DNA of 64,000 bases. Source: CAWKEY01 sp963848675 (lineage in GTDB: Bacteria > Pseudomonadota > Gammaproteobacteria > Methylococcales > Methylomonadaceae). A model generated the notes under the pieces. That model saw nothing but the letters and a program-made list of their open reading frames with translations. It had not been told where the DNA came from and did no database searches. Each line of letters begins with the position of its first letter. The stretch's first letter is position 1. Where the stretch lies: the NCBI GenBank assembly GCA_963848675.1, contig CAWKEY010000036.1, forward strand, positions 224,098 through 288,097, given 5' to 3'. The translations under genes and the position numbers were made by a program. Of the stretch, positions 43,291 through 53,623 are shown in pieces.

Positions 43291-45453
43291 CCCATATTTA
43301 ACACCTGCAATTAATATCCATTTAAAAACAATATGTTGTGTTATAAAAAATCTTCGTGTGGCACTACACTTTGAAAAATAGCGCCTAGCCTCAGTGTTTT
43401 AGACGATGGTTTTGCTGATACCTCCGGGTGCCGGGTTCTCTTTTAAGGCACGATAAATAGCCATTTGCTCCGGTTCCGCACGGGTGGCTTTGCGCACATG
43501 CAAGGCTTTACCATCGGCACGACGGAAACTGGCGGTTACCCGGCATTGACTGCGCATGATTTCCCGTAATGTGCGCCAACTACCGTTGGCATCAATAGCG
43601 CTCTCTTGTAGACGGCGGCGAATAAGTTGGACAAACTGATAGGCCAATACGGTGATGAACAAGTGACTGTCAGCCCGCTCTTCTTTACTATGAAAGATAG
43701 GCCGAAAACCCAGATCACTTTTAAAACAGCGAAACACGGCTTCAAGGTCAGTGAGCATCATATAAGTGCGCCATAGCTGTTCTTCCGGCCATTGGCATTG
43801 GTTACTGCGCAGGCAATAGACACCTGGGAGATCAACATAAGAACCCGGCACACTGTGTTTTTGCCAGGTGATGCTTAGCGCTTTTTCACCGCTGTCATCG
43901 GTTTGCAAGTCGATTTGATAATGCTGACCGATGCCATGATGCTTTTCTTTCAAGCGGCCGATACGCTCCCATAATTTATCCGGGCGTTTTTCGGTGCGGG
44001 GGCGTTGCAACCCTGCGTTTAAGGCGTTAAGTCCGGCTTCAAAACGGCTGGCGAAGCGTTCCGCCATGGCCCGTTCCTTTTGTTCGCGGCCGGATGAATG
44101 GCAATAAAGCCGCACTTCTTGGCCGTCTTCGGCGACGACTTTTTGGCAGCGTACCGTTTCCTGGGCAGCAGTTTCAACCGAGATGGCGGCATCCGCATCA
44201 AATTGACGTGCGCGTTCGCGACTGACGACCAGATAACCATAGCCTTTTGTGCGCAGCCATTGAATATTGGCCTCTGTAGCAATTCCGGCATCCATCACCA
44301 CCAAGGCGCCCTGTGGCGCACCCAGATTTTGCAGCATGGTTTCCAGCGTACCCGCTTCGCTGACATTACCGGCAAAGGTCTGTGAACGGCGCACAAAGCC
44401 GCTGCCGTCCAAGACTAAACCCAGCGTCACCAGCGGACAATCCGTGCGCTTTTCTTTTGAGCGTCCACGCCGGGCTTTGGTATTGTGCGGTACTTCGCCT
44501 TCGAAATAGGTATTGGTGAGATCGTACAGGGTGATGGTGGTGGAAAAACCAAACAAATCCGTAAGTCGCGTGAATAAGGTCTGTTCGATTTGGGTGCTGT
44601 GTTTCCACAAGGTGTCTGCCGCCCGGTACATTGTCATCAAGGGCAGGCTTTCATAGTCAACGTCCATTAATTCGCCCAGTGCGCTTTGCTTCATCAGCCA
44701 GTTGTGGGTGGCTAACTCCGAACCCACACCGGCCATACGCCCGATAATGGCACCCACTATCGCGGCTATGTGCGCGCCATTGATGCCCAGGTGAGCCAGC
44801 AAGTCGAGGAAATTCAATTGTTGCATGGCCCAAAGTCCTAACTGTTCCACGCCGACGGTTCTGGGCCGGGTCAATTCCAGGGAGTCCACATCGACGGTTT
44901 GCAGATCGGTTGGTGCACTCACTATGGATTCTACACGCGCGACTGACGACTCAGCAGGCGTTGAAGGACCCTCATCCGCTATCGGTGTGGTGCTGACGAC
45001 CGCCCGTTGCGCTATGAGCTGAGCGGCAAAGCGTTGCGCCGCCTTGTCAACGGCAGCCGGCAATTCGAGTGGTAATAGCTCAGTCTGGTGGCTCAGCAAT
45101 TGCTCAATCCGCACACAAAGCGAAGCCCACAAATCTTGATCAACAGCGAAATGCCTACCCAAATTTAATAGGGTTATCTGACGCGGTTTTCCATCCACGC
45201 GTTGGCTAGCCACCAAGCGATAGGTGTAATAGCGTTCGCCCGTGGACGAGTTATTGGTATGCGTTCGACGGATATACATGACGCAAAAAAATAGCGCAGT
45301 CTGGAAAAATATGCAATAGGCAGACATAACTATTATGGCCCTACAAAACACAAATAACACTAAAGATTAGCTGCCTATAGTAAAAATCAATAACTTAGAC
45401 AAGCCTCTCAGCTTGATTTTGAGTAAATTGAGGGGCGTGGTGTTAAATATGGG
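43291..45453. mobile_element. IS1634-family insertion sequence
   Basis: 2163 bases bounded by perfect 15-bp terminal inverted repeats (CCCATATTTAACACC, and its complement at 45439-45453) and flanked by a TTAA target duplication (43287-43290, 45454-45457). It carries one transposase on the minus strand. Sharp ends, an intact transposase and an otherwise undamaged target gene indicate a recent insertion. Confidence 0.93.
43399..45279 (-). CDS. IS1634-family transposase
   Basis: 626 residues from ATG 45279 (MYIRRTHTNNSSTGERYYTY); the frame opens further upstream without support. LYDLTNTYFEGEVPHNTKAR, GLVLDGSGFV and GALVVMDAGIATEANIQWLR carry the DDE-type catalytic acids of IS4-like enzymes, and LEAVFRCFKSDLGFRPIFHS the C-terminal Glu region. 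Appears intact. Confidence 0.92.
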   Translation of the reverse strand: MYIRRTHTNNSSTGERYYTYRLVASQRVDGKPRQITLLNLGRHFAVDQDLWASLCVRIEQLLSHQTELLPLELPAAVDKAAQRFAAQLIAQRAVVSTTPIADEGPSTPAESSVARVESIVSAPTDLQTVDVDSLELTRPRTVGVEQLGLWAMQQLNFLDLLAHLGINGAHIAAIVGAIIGRMAGVGSELATHNWLMKQSALGELMDVDYESLPLMTMYRAADTLWKHSTQIEQTLFTRLTDLFGFSTTITLYDLTNTYFEGEVPHNTKARRGRSKEKRTDCPLVTLGLVLDGSGFVRRSQTFAGNVSEAGTLETMLQNLGAPQGALVVMDAGIATEANIQWLRTKGYGYLVVSRERARQFDADAAISVETAAQETVRCQKVVAEDGQEVRLYCHSSGREQKERAMAERFASRFEAGLNALNAGLQRPRTEKRPDKLWERIGRLKEKHHGIGQHYQIDLQTDDSGEKALSITWQKHSVPGSYVDLPGVYCLRSNQCQWPEEQLWRTYMMLTDLEAVFRCFKSDLGFRPIFHSKEERADSHLFITVLAYQFVQLIRRRLQESAIDANGSWRTLREIMRSQCRVTASFRRADGKALHVRKATRAEPEQMAIYRALKENPAPGGISKTIV

Positions 45454-47018
45454 TTAAGGGTTGCGCCGTTTAAGGCGCAAAACGTCTCCAATAATTCAGC
45501 GGTCACCAAGGAAGGCCTGGAGATTTCCAGGGCCCAATGCTTGCAGGCAGAAGCCGCGCGCGTGGAGCCGAGCTTTCTGTTTAACCCGGTATTGCTCAAA
45601 TCGTACGGCAGCGGTTCCGTGCAAGTGATCGTCAATGGCGAGGTATATCAAAATCAGTCTGTTGCCGCTTATTATGAAGAAATCGACAACTTGCAGCAGC
45701 AGGTTCAACAGGCATTTGCCAGTCTGCAGCAGGATTACGATCTGGTCATCGCCGAAGGCGCGGGCTCGCCCGTCGAGTTGAATCTGCTGCACAAGGATTT
45801 ATCCAATACCTTTATCGCCAGGACTTTCAGTACCCAAAACATTCTGGTGGCGGACATCGAGCGCGGTGGTGTTTTTGCATCCATTTACGGTACGCTGGAA
45901 TTGATGGATCCGGTCATGCGCGCCAATGTCATCGGCGTGGTGGTCAATAAATTTCGCGGCGACCGGTGTTTTTTTGACGAGGGCGAAAAGATTATAAGAG
46001 AACGTTTCGGTGTGCCTGTTTTAGGCGTACTGCCGTTCCAGCCTTTGAATATCGACATGGAAGATTCGCAGTCCTTGCAGAATTACCAGCAGCGCTTGTG
46101 CGAGGTTAAAATTCGCGTCGCTATTATCGCCTATCCGGGCTTGAGCAATTATAACGACCTGGATGTGCTGATGGCCGATAGCGAGCTGCATGTAGAGATG
46201 ATTCATGCCTACCGGCCGTTGGACAGCTTCGATATGGTGCTGTTGCCGGGCAGCAAAACCGTAATACGCGACTTGCAATGGTTAAAAAAGCAGGGCTTGT
46301 TCGCCGAGATTCAGCGGTTTAACAAGCCGCTGTTCGGCATCTGCGGCGGCTATCAGATGCTCTGCCAAACGCTTCATGATCCCGATGCACTTGAGCATGA
46401 AGTCGCCAGCATGGAGACCGGTTTCGGATTTATTGATGATACGGTGATCTATCAAAGCCCAAAATTACTCAGTCGCGGATACTATCAACTGTTTTCCTAT
46501 ACGGCAGTGAAAGGCTACGAAATCCATTGCGGGCGTATGGAAAAATATCCGCTGTACTATCTGCGTGACCGTTTTGGCCGCATCGGTTCCCTCCCGGTTG
46601 CGGCACTTCTGACCGCCATGGATGGAGGAAATGCCGATGACTGCCGGGAGCAGTCGCGGCCACCATCCATGGCGGTCGCTGGCACGCATGTGCATGGCGT
46701 TTTTGATGACGATGACTTTCGCCGGGATTATTTCACAGCTATTCATCCCAGCTACCAGGGCTATTCTTATCAACAATACCGCGAAACTGAAATACAGGGC
46801 TTTGCCGATATGGTCGCTGGACATCTGGATATAACCGCGATCTGGAATGCGTTGCAGGTATAAATGGATACAAATCAACCCTATAGGGAACGGCTTTTCG
46901 ACCTTCGTGGCGAGTTATTTTTTTGAGCAAGATCACCGATGACTTTTGAACTGGCTTTATCAGCTTGGCTGATCGATTTGATAGCTCCGGGGCTCTTGGC
47001 ACCAGGCGCGTGGCTGAC

Positions 47019-47516
47019 ATGAAAATGCTGTTTACCGGCGGCGTAAAAAGCGGCAAATCGCGCCTGGCGGAGGCAACTATTTTAGAGCAGGCAGGTGCGG
47101 ACAAGCCCTACTATCTGGCGACCAGCGAATTTTTTGATGAAGAAATGCGTGCGCGTATTGAGTTTCACCGGCAACGCCGTCAGGATGCTTTTATTACCCT
47201 GGAAGAACCCGTCAAGCTTTTTCATGCGCTAAAAGATTGCCGCCGTCCGGTCTTGATTGAATGCGTGTCGATGTGGCTCAACAACATGCTCTATCATCAG
47301 ATATCCGAACCCGCTATATTGCAGGAGCTGGAGGCTGTGCTGCTGATTCCCTGTGATATGGTGCTGGTGCTGAATGAAGTCGGCTTGGGCGTTATTCCCG
47401 ACAATGCTCTGGCGCGGCAGTTTGTTGATCTTTCCGGCAGGGCCGCCCAGTTGATGGGGCAGCATTGCGAGCGGGTGTTTTTTTGCAGCGCGGGCTTAAA
47501 AATGCAGATGAAATAG
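47019..47516 (+). CDS. cobU: Adenosylcobinamide kinase / guanylyltransferase
   Basis: 165 residues from ATG 47019 (ATG 47025 is the next choice). P-loop FTGGVKSGKSRLAEA, YLATSEFFDEEMRARIEFHR and ALRQFVD-type end (NALARQFVDLSGRAAQLMGQ) match CobU/CobP. It phosphorylates adenosylcobinamide and adds GMP in nucleotide-loop assembly. A 27-residue ORF (46939-47022, MTFELALSAWLIDLIAPGLL start) overlaps its ATG (ATGA) and may be a leader or the stump of a lost cob gene. The neighbouring cobQ is disrupted. Confidence 0.92.
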   Translation: MKMLFTGGVKSGKSRLAEATILEQAGADKPYYLATSEFFDEEMRARIEFHRQRRQDAFITLEEPVKLFHALKDCRRPVLIECVSMWLNNMLYHQISEPAILQELEAVLLIPCDMVLVLNEVGLGVIPDNALARQFVDLSGRAAQLMGQHCERVFFCSAGLKMQMK

Positions 47517-47583
47517 TCGATAATAGAGCGAAATGAAGCCGGATGGAGAATCCGTTCCCTGTATAAGACAAAAGGAGATTTAC

Positions 47584-48636
47584 ATGATGAACTCAGTGTA
47601 CAAAAAAACATTTAATCTGGCTCTAGTGCTGCTACTGTCAGGCTGCGCAAGCGATTATTCGGACAAGCCAAAACCACAAAGCAAAATATCGCTCCCGCCC
47701 ATGTCAAAGCCAGTGCAATCAAGGCCCCAGCAGCCAATACCTCGGCCTGCCGAACCGGCTCAGCGCCTGCCTCAAGCGTATGATTATTCGGCTCCTAGCT
47801 TTACCGGAAGTTATCCCAGTTACCCAGCTGTTCAGAGCTTTATTCACCACATGGTGCAGGCGCATGGTTTTTCCCAGAGCTACTTGAACAACCTGTTTGC
47901 TCAAGCCAAACGCCTGGACTCTGTAATTCAGCTGGAAACTGCTCAAGCACCGCAAGGGCCTTCCAAACCGCGGGCAGGCAGCTGGACGCGTTACCGGGAA
48001 AAATTTCTGACCGATGGACACATTAACAATGGCGTGGAATTCTGGTCCAGTCATGCCGACAGTGTCCAAAAAGCCAGTGCAATGTATGGCGTCGATCCCG
48101 AATATATCGTGGCAATCATCGGCGTTGAAACATATTTTGGCCGTAATATTGGCAAGACGGGCATTTTTAATTCCCTGACCACGCTGGCGTTCGACACCGA
48201 AAGGCGCAGCCGGTTTTTTACCACGGAACTGGAAAATTTTCTGCTGATGACGCGCGAAGAAGGCTTCGAACCGCTCATCCCGGTGGGTTCCTGGGCCGGT
48301 GCCATGGGGCTCGGACAATTCATGCCCAGCAGCTTTCGCAGTCTGGCTGTTGATTTTAACAACGATGGTAGCCGCAACTTGTGGGATCCTCAGGATGCAA
48401 TTGGCAGTGTAGCGCATTATTTCTCCCGCAACGGCTGGCAATCCAGACAGCCGGTGGCGAGACCAGCCGGCTCCGTAGGCGCACCCTCAACCATTGCCTT
48501 GAGCACCTACAACGGCGACGAATATTGGCAGGTTTTTCCCAATTTCAAAGTGATCAAGCGCTACAACAACAGCGACAAATACGCCATGGCCGTGCATCAG
48601 TTGGCAAAGGCGATCAAGCAGCGCTATCAAGGCTAA
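47584..48636 (+). CDS. mltB: Membrane-bound lytic murein transglycosylase B
   Basis: 350 residues from ATG 47584 (AAAGGAGATTTAC upstream). Lipobox LLSGC, Pro/Gln-rich linker, then the SLT-like catalytic domain with the catalytic Glu in AIIGVETYFGRNIGKTGIFN and the MltB signature WAGAMGLGQFMPSSFRSLAV, VAHYFSRNGW. It cleaves peptidoglycan glycan strands, forming 1,6-anhydro-MurNAc ends. Confidence 0.94.
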   Translation: MMNSVYKKTFNLALVLLLSGCASDYSDKPKPQSKISLPPMSKPVQSRPQQPIPRPAEPAQRLPQAYDYSAPSFTGSYPSYPAVQSFIHHMVQAHGFSQSYLNNLFAQAKRLDSVIQLETAQAPQGPSKPRAGSWTRYREKFLTDGHINNGVEFWSSHADSVQKASAMYGVDPEYIVAIIGVETYFGRNIGKTGIFNSLTTLAFDTERRSRFFTTELENFLLMTREEGFEPLIPVGSWAGAMGLGQFMPSSFRSLAVDFNNDGSRNLWDPQDAIGSVAHYFSRNGWQSRQPVARPAGSVGAPSTIALSTYNGDEYWQVFPNFKVIKRYNNSDKYAMAVHQLAKAIKQRYQG

Positions 48637-48673
48637 AGGCCTGTTGCTCATCAACCTAAATCCGATTGTACAA

Positions 48674-48800
48674 GTACGAAGGACGCGAAGAGTTTCAATT
48701 AGGTTATCAGGTTTTCGTCACTCATTGGATGAACACTTATCTCGTCTCACCGAGTGATAACCTACTGATTTTTTACTTCGTGTTCTTCGTGAACTCCCTG
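48674..48800. repeat. CACGAAG-type repeat (copy 3) with nested inverted repeat
   Basis: Outer arms TACGAAGGACGCGAAG and CTTCGTGTTCTTCGTG resemble copies 1 and 2. Inside, AGGTTATCA and TGATAACCT pair across about 45 bases. This copy is therefore an interrupted or expanded version. Confidence 0.55.
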
Positions 48801-48994
48801 GTGAAATGCTTTTTTAGGGATCAAAGCCGTAAAAGTTATCGATAACGATGCATCCGGGATCCTTGCTCTTGAAGTATTGCAGAGGCAAAAGAACAGCCGA
48901 TCAATCAGAAAAAACACTGCCGGCAGCATTTTCGCCGAGCAAAAAGCGGCGAAATCATGCCTGCCTTTAAACTCATGATCCATCAGTTTCACTG

Positions 48995-49000
48995 TATAAT
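48995..49000 (+). promoter_or_regulatory. Probable -10 box for argH
   Basis: A consensus TATAAT preceded by TG, 34 bases before the argH ATG. The expected -35 position (about 48972) has no good match, so it may act as an extended -10 promoter. Confidence 0.4.
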
Positions 49001-49033
49001 CCGGCCTTTTCAGTTAATTCGCATAAAAAACAC

Positions 49034-50431
49034 ATGAGCACCGTTAATTCCGACAAACTTTCCAGCGCCCGTTTTGCCGAGGCCACCGACGCCTTTGTTG
49101 AAGTATTTACCGCTTCGGTAGATTTTGACCAGCGCATGGCCGAGCAGGATATTGAAGGCTCCATCGCCCATGCCACCATGCTTTGCAAAATCGGCATTCT
49201 GACGGAACAGGAACGTGATGCCATTATTGGCGGCTTGACCCAGATCGGCCGGGAAATCAGCAATGGTGAATTCGTCTGGTCAATCCAGCAGGAAGATGTG
49301 CACATGAACATCGAAGCCAGGCTGACTGAGTTAATCGGCATTGCCGGCAAAAAACTGCACACCGGGCGCTCCCGCAACGATCAGGTGGCAACCGACATCC
49401 GTCTGTATCTGCGCAGCGAAATCAAAAATATCACCGCCCAGCTTACGCGCCTGCAAACCGCCATTCTGGATATGGCCGAAAAAGAAGCCGGCACCATCAT
49501 GCCCGGCTTTACGCATTTGCAGGTAGCCCAGCCGGTCACTTTTGGCCATCACCTGATGGCCTGGTTTGAAATGCTCAGCCGCGACCGCGAGAGGCTTGAA
49601 GATTGCTGCAAACGTATCAACATCATGCCGTTGGGGGCGGCCGCGCTAGCCGGCACCAGCTACCCGATCGACCGCTTTATGACCGCCGGATTGCTGGGTT
49701 TTAGCCGGCCCTCGGCCAATTCGCTGGACTCGGTCAGTGACCGCGATTTTGCCATTGAATTTGCCGCTGCGGGCAGTTTGATCATGATGCATTTATCGCG
49801 GTTTTCCGAAGAACTCATCCTGTGGTCTAGCGCCCAGTTTGATTTTATCGAGATGCCCGATGCCTTCTGCACCGGCTCGTCGATCATGCCGCAGAAGAAA
49901 AACCCCGATGTGCCGGAACTGGTGCGCGGCAAATCCGGCCGGGTCACCGGGCATCTGGTGTCGCTGCTGATGCTGATGAAAAGCCAGCCGCTGGCTTACA
50001 ACAAGGACAACCAGGAAGATAAGGAGCCTCTATTCGACACGGCCGACACCTTGATCAACTGCCTGCGCGCGTTTGCCGATATGGTGCCTCATCTTCGCGC
50101 CAAAAAACAGAACATGTACAACTCGGCCAAACGCGGTTTTGCTACCGCTACCGACCTTGCCGATTATCTGGTGCGCAAAGGCATGGCGTTTCGCGATGCC
50201 CATGAAGTCGTCGGCCTTGCGGTGCGCTTGGGATTGGAAAGTGGCCGCGACTTGTCCGAATTGTCTCTGTCAGAACTGCAGCAGTTTTCGGTCATGATCA
50301 GCGCCGATGTCTTCGAGGTCCTGAGCCTGGAGGGCTCGGTCGCGGCCCGTAAACATATCGGCGGCACGGCGCCCGAAACCGTAACAAAAGCAATCCAGAC
50401 AGCAAGGCAGAGCATGGCGCAGGCCAAATAA
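49034..50431 (+). CDS. argH: Argininosuccinate lyase
   Basis: 465 residues. HTGRSRNDQVATDIRLYLRS, GFTHLQVAQPVTFGHHLMAW and the fumarase/lyase signature GSSIMPQKKNPDVPELVRGK are complete. Last step of arginine synthesis, releasing fumarate. Confidence 0.97.
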   Translation: MSTVNSDKLSSARFAEATDAFVEVFTASVDFDQRMAEQDIEGSIAHATMLCKIGILTEQERDAIIGGLTQIGREISNGEFVWSIQQEDVHMNIEARLTELIGIAGKKLHTGRSRNDQVATDIRLYLRSEIKNITAQLTRLQTAILDMAEKEAGTIMPGFTHLQVAQPVTFGHHLMAWFEMLSRDRERLEDCCKRINIMPLGAAALAGTSYPIDRFMTAGLLGFSRPSANSLDSVSDRDFAIEFAAAGSLIMMHLSRFSEELILWSSAQFDFIEMPDAFCTGSSIMPQKKNPDVPELVRGKSGRVTGHLVSLLMLMKSQPLAYNKDNQEDKEPLFDTADTLINCLRAFADMVPHLRAKKQNMYNSAKRGFATATDLADYLVRKGMAFRDAHEVVGLAVRLGLESGRDLSELSLSELQQFSVMISADVFEVLSLEGSVAARKHIGGTAPETVTKAIQTARQSMAQAK

Positions 50432-50540
50432 CAAGCCTAAGAGCGGGAGCGGCGTCCGCGCGTGCTTTAAGACGCGGCCGTCAGCTTAATGCGTGCTTTG
50501 ATCTATACTTCGATAGGTATACATTCAAAGCAACCGCACT

Positions 50541-53360
50541 GTGACTGAACATTACTTACTCCCCTCCATACATTTGGGCTCGCCCGGCGAAGATATCTGC
50601 ATTAAAGATCTTCAAGTGGTCAAACAGCGTTTTAAACAGCTGCACCAAATGCGTGAACAGCGCGTCCAGGATTTTTTACAGCCCAGGCAGCGGGTATTTT
50701 TAGAGTTATTGCCGTTACTCTTCCATCACAACTATCCGTTATTGCCCGGCTTCATTTCCTCGGAAACGCCTGCCGGCATACCCGACTACAAGCCCAGCAG
50801 CCAAACCATCATCACGGCCAAACAGTTTACAAAAAATTTCAGTTATACGCCCCGCGCCTTGAATAACTATCCGATCGAAGCTGTTTTTCTAATGGGCAGC
50901 GTGGGCAGTATTGCGTTTTCAAAAACCAGCGACATGGATATTTGGCTATGTCATCAATCCGGCTTATTGCCTCATGAACTTGGCGAGCTGCAAAAAAAAG
51001 CCACGGCTATAGAGGAATGGGCGGCAGCATTAAGTCTGGAAGTGCATTTCTTCCTGATGGACAGCGAGCAATTCCGGCTTGGCCATGACATGCCAATTTC
51101 TCCGGAAAGTAGCGGGAAAACTCAGCATTATCTGCTGCTTGAAGAATTTTACCGTACCGCCATTTACATAGCAGGCAAAAGTCCTGCCTGGTGGCTCGTG
51201 CCTCCGCATGAAGAACACCATTACACACAATATGTCTGCCATCTGCAGGATAAGCGCTTTATTTATGAGCATGAACTCATCGATTTTGGCGGACTGGATG
51301 CCGTTCCTGCGGAGGAATTTATCAGTGCGACGCTTTGGCATATTTATAAATCCATCGATGCCCCGCATAAGTCTTTGTTAAAACTGTTGCTCATGGAATG
51401 CTATGCCAGCGAATATCCGAAGACGCAATGGCTGTGCCTGGATATCAAACAGGCTATTTACCAGGGCAGTTTTGCGGCGATTGACTTGGACCCTTATCTG
51501 CTAATTTACCAAAAAGTCGAAACTTATTTACAGCAAGGGCATAGCATCGGAAGACTTGCGTTGGCCCGGCAATGCTTTTATTTAAAGATAATGGGCTTTT
51601 CTGATAATAACATGGACGCCAAAACCCGGTCGCTCCGGGAACACTATATGCAAACTATTGCCGGGCTCTGGCAGTGGCCGGCCGGCACGCTTGAAGATCT
51701 TGAGCGGCAAAAATTCTGGAATATCAAAAAGGCCACGCAGGAACATGCGGTTATTTTGCAGCAGTTGACGCATTGCTATCGCATGATCATGGGGTTTGCC
51801 GCGCATCATGTAAAACAAAACTACAGGGACAGCCGTGATATAAAACTCATCGGCCGGAAACTGCATGCTTTTTTGGAAAAAAGGCCCGGCAAAATTGAAA
51901 TCATTACCACCCGCTCGACTGTGCGCGCCAAGGAAGATGAACTATCCGTGGTGGAAAGCCAGTTCAGCGGCGGCAAGATCGGATGGGCCCTGTTTCTGAA
52001 ACAGGTGCAGATAGATAACACCGCCGATTTTGAACCGATTAAAAAATGCCGCAGCTTAATTGAAATCCTTGCCTGGCTAGTGGCCAATGAGCTTTATCAA
52101 AGGCAACTGCAGCTGCATTTCAGTGCAAAATCGCTTGCGCTCCGCGAGACAGAACTGCATGCGATTTTGGCCAGCCTGGCGCAGTTTTTAAATGCTCATT
52201 TAAGCAGCGAAACCACGCTGGAGGCATATCAGGCTCCCAGGGTTGTACTGGATTCCCTGCTGTTTATTAATTTAGGCATGGACGCCTCCGATGCACGAGA
52301 CAGCGGCATGCGTGTCATGAGCGAGCGTTCGGATGCGCTGAGCTACGGCGTCGATCGGCAGTGTTTTATTCAAACCATAGACCGGGTTTCAATATCCAGT
52401 TGGAGTGAGATCACCACGTATCAGTACCAAGGGATAGACGGCTTATTCAGTTGCCTGGCCGACATCATTAATAGCAGCCGAAAACCGCTGACAGCCGATG
52501 ATCTGGCCATTGTCTGTCATACGCCGGTGCGCGCTAAAAGTATTCGTTTGCGTGTGCAGGCGGTTTTTAGCACATTGATCAAACTGTTTGCCAAAACCCA
52601 CAGCAACCGCTCCCCTCGCTACATTGTGCCCGGCGGCAACGCATTTTATGTCTTCCAAAGTACAAATAAGCTGCTCAGTTTCCGCAAGATTATGACAAAA
52701 GATGTATTACTAAAAGAATTGGCCAGTCCGCAGGAATGCTTCAGCCAATTGTTTTTCGATCCGGCGATCCTCGAAAAAACACCGATTCCGCTAATTTACA
52801 GGCAAAACAAGCCGGGCTCGATTCAGCTTTTTTATCAGCACAACAAAACCGGAGTGTGTATTTATATTATTGATGAACGGGGAACGTTATATACCCAGCA
52901 GCACAGCAGAGCCGAACTTACGCCGCTATTAAATCAATACACGGCTTTTTTGGAATCCGTACTGAGCCGCTATTTTCATGAAAACCTTTTGCCCATAGAG
53001 TATTACGAAATCCAGAAAGACTCGGCCGGTACGCTGTCGTGTAGTCCGGTAACGTTAAAGGTGTCACCCCAGCGCGCCGAATTAAGCGTTCGCATCACCG
53101 GAGAAGCCGTCAACAATGGCTTGATTTACACCATTTATTGTAATGAGCAGGAATTCTCATCGCTGGATTACGGCAACCAGATTTTTCATGCGGCCTATCA
53201 ATACATTTTGCAATTCCGACGCAGCAAGCTGGATTACCCGATCCATATTACCGATATTGATCTGCCGCTCTCCGCTTTCCACATCAGCAAACCGGACCAG
53301 CTGCAAGCCATTCATTATTTGAACTATAAGCAAAAAATAGAAGCCAAGTTAAATACATGA
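50541..53360 (+). CDS. cyaA: Class I adenylate cyclase
   Basis: 939 residues from GTG 50541. The N-terminal catalytic domain has the nucleotidyltransferase-type GSVGSIAFSKTSDMDIW with its metal-binding Asp pair, and AALSLEVHFFLMD follows. The long C-terminal half is the regulatory region of enterobacterial-type CyaA. It makes cAMP for CRP-type control. In-window partner genes (crp, cpdA) are not seen. Follows argH on the same strand. Confidence 0.94.
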   Translation: MTEHYLLPSIHLGSPGEDICIKDLQVVKQRFKQLHQMREQRVQDFLQPRQRVFLELLPLLFHHNYPLLPGFISSETPAGIPDYKPSSQTIITAKQFTKNFSYTPRALNNYPIEAVFLMGSVGSIAFSKTSDMDIWLCHQSGLLPHELGELQKKATAIEEWAAALSLEVHFFLMDSEQFRLGHDMPISPESSGKTQHYLLLEEFYRTAIYIAGKSPAWWLVPPHEEHHYTQYVCHLQDKRFIYEHELIDFGGLDAVPAEEFISATLWHIYKSIDAPHKSLLKLLLMECYASEYPKTQWLCLDIKQAIYQGSFAAIDLDPYLLIYQKVETYLQQGHSIGRLALARQCFYLKIMGFSDNNMDAKTRSLREHYMQTIAGLWQWPAGTLEDLERQKFWNIKKATQEHAVILQQLTHCYRMIMGFAAHHVKQNYRDSRDIKLIGRKLHAFLEKRPGKIEIITTRSTVRAKEDELSVVESQFSGGKIGWALFLKQVQIDNTADFEPIKKCRSLIEILAWLVANELYQRQLQLHFSAKSLALRETELHAILASLAQFLNAHLSSETTLEAYQAPRVVLDSLLFINLGMDASDARDSGMRVMSERSDALSYGVDRQCFIQTIDRVSISSWSEITTYQYQGIDGLFSCLADIINSSRKPLTADDLAIVCHTPVRAKSIRLRVQAVFSTLIKLFAKTHSNRSPRYIVPGGNAFYVFQSTNKLLSFRKIMTKDVLLKELASPQECFSQLFFDPAILEKTPIPLIYRQNKPGSIQLFYQHNKTGVCIYIIDERGTLYTQQHSRAELTPLLNQYTAFLESVLSRYFHENLLPIEYYEIQKDSAGTLSCSPVTLKVSPQRAELSVRITGEAVNNGLIYTIYCNEQEFSSLDYGNQIFHAAYQYILQFRRSKLDYPIHITDIDLPLSAFHISKPDQLQAIHYLNYKQKIEAKLNT

Positions 53361-53623
53361 GCCGGGTTCAACCTGCGAAACTGCAACAGCAAGGCGTTCA
53401 AAAACGATGGCTCCCGATTACTCATTGGGGTTAGTTCTGTTAGAAGTCCATTGCGTAAAAGTTGAATGCCTTCGGGGTTTTCATCAACTCAATTCGCTCT
53501 AGATATTTTCCCACCGGCCTTAGATTTTTTACGCTTTTACACAGACTCGGCCGACTACTGCCGGTCAATTGATCATTGCCAATATCTGGTTAAAAAAGAA
53601 CATGGGGTTGTTTTTTCTTGTTT

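Larger units (their letters stand above)
43197..46863 (+). pseudogene. cobQ: Cobyric acid synthase, split by an IS element
   Basis: The first 31 codons (43197-43290: MKPLAVFGTSSDAGKTTLVT, a P-loop, to ADRGL) are followed by a 2.16-kb insertion. The gene resumes at 45458 in the matching frame: RVAPFKAQNVSNNSAVTKEG and on to IWNALQV. Deleting the IS and one TTAA copy restores an unbroken 499-residue CobQ with glutaminase nucleophile in FGICGGYQM and the C-terminal His in VAGTHVHGVFDDDDF. CobQ amidates the corrin side chains in late cobalamin synthesis. As it stands the strain should lack CobQ unless the large downstream piece works alone, which is unlikely without the P-loop. Confidence 0.95.
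48637..49033. other. Spacer with dispersed repeat and argH promoter region
   Basis: The left half is a long nested inverted repeat (48674-48800). The right half is upstream sequence of argH, with a TATAAT at 48995-49000. No gene recognised. Confidence 0.45.
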
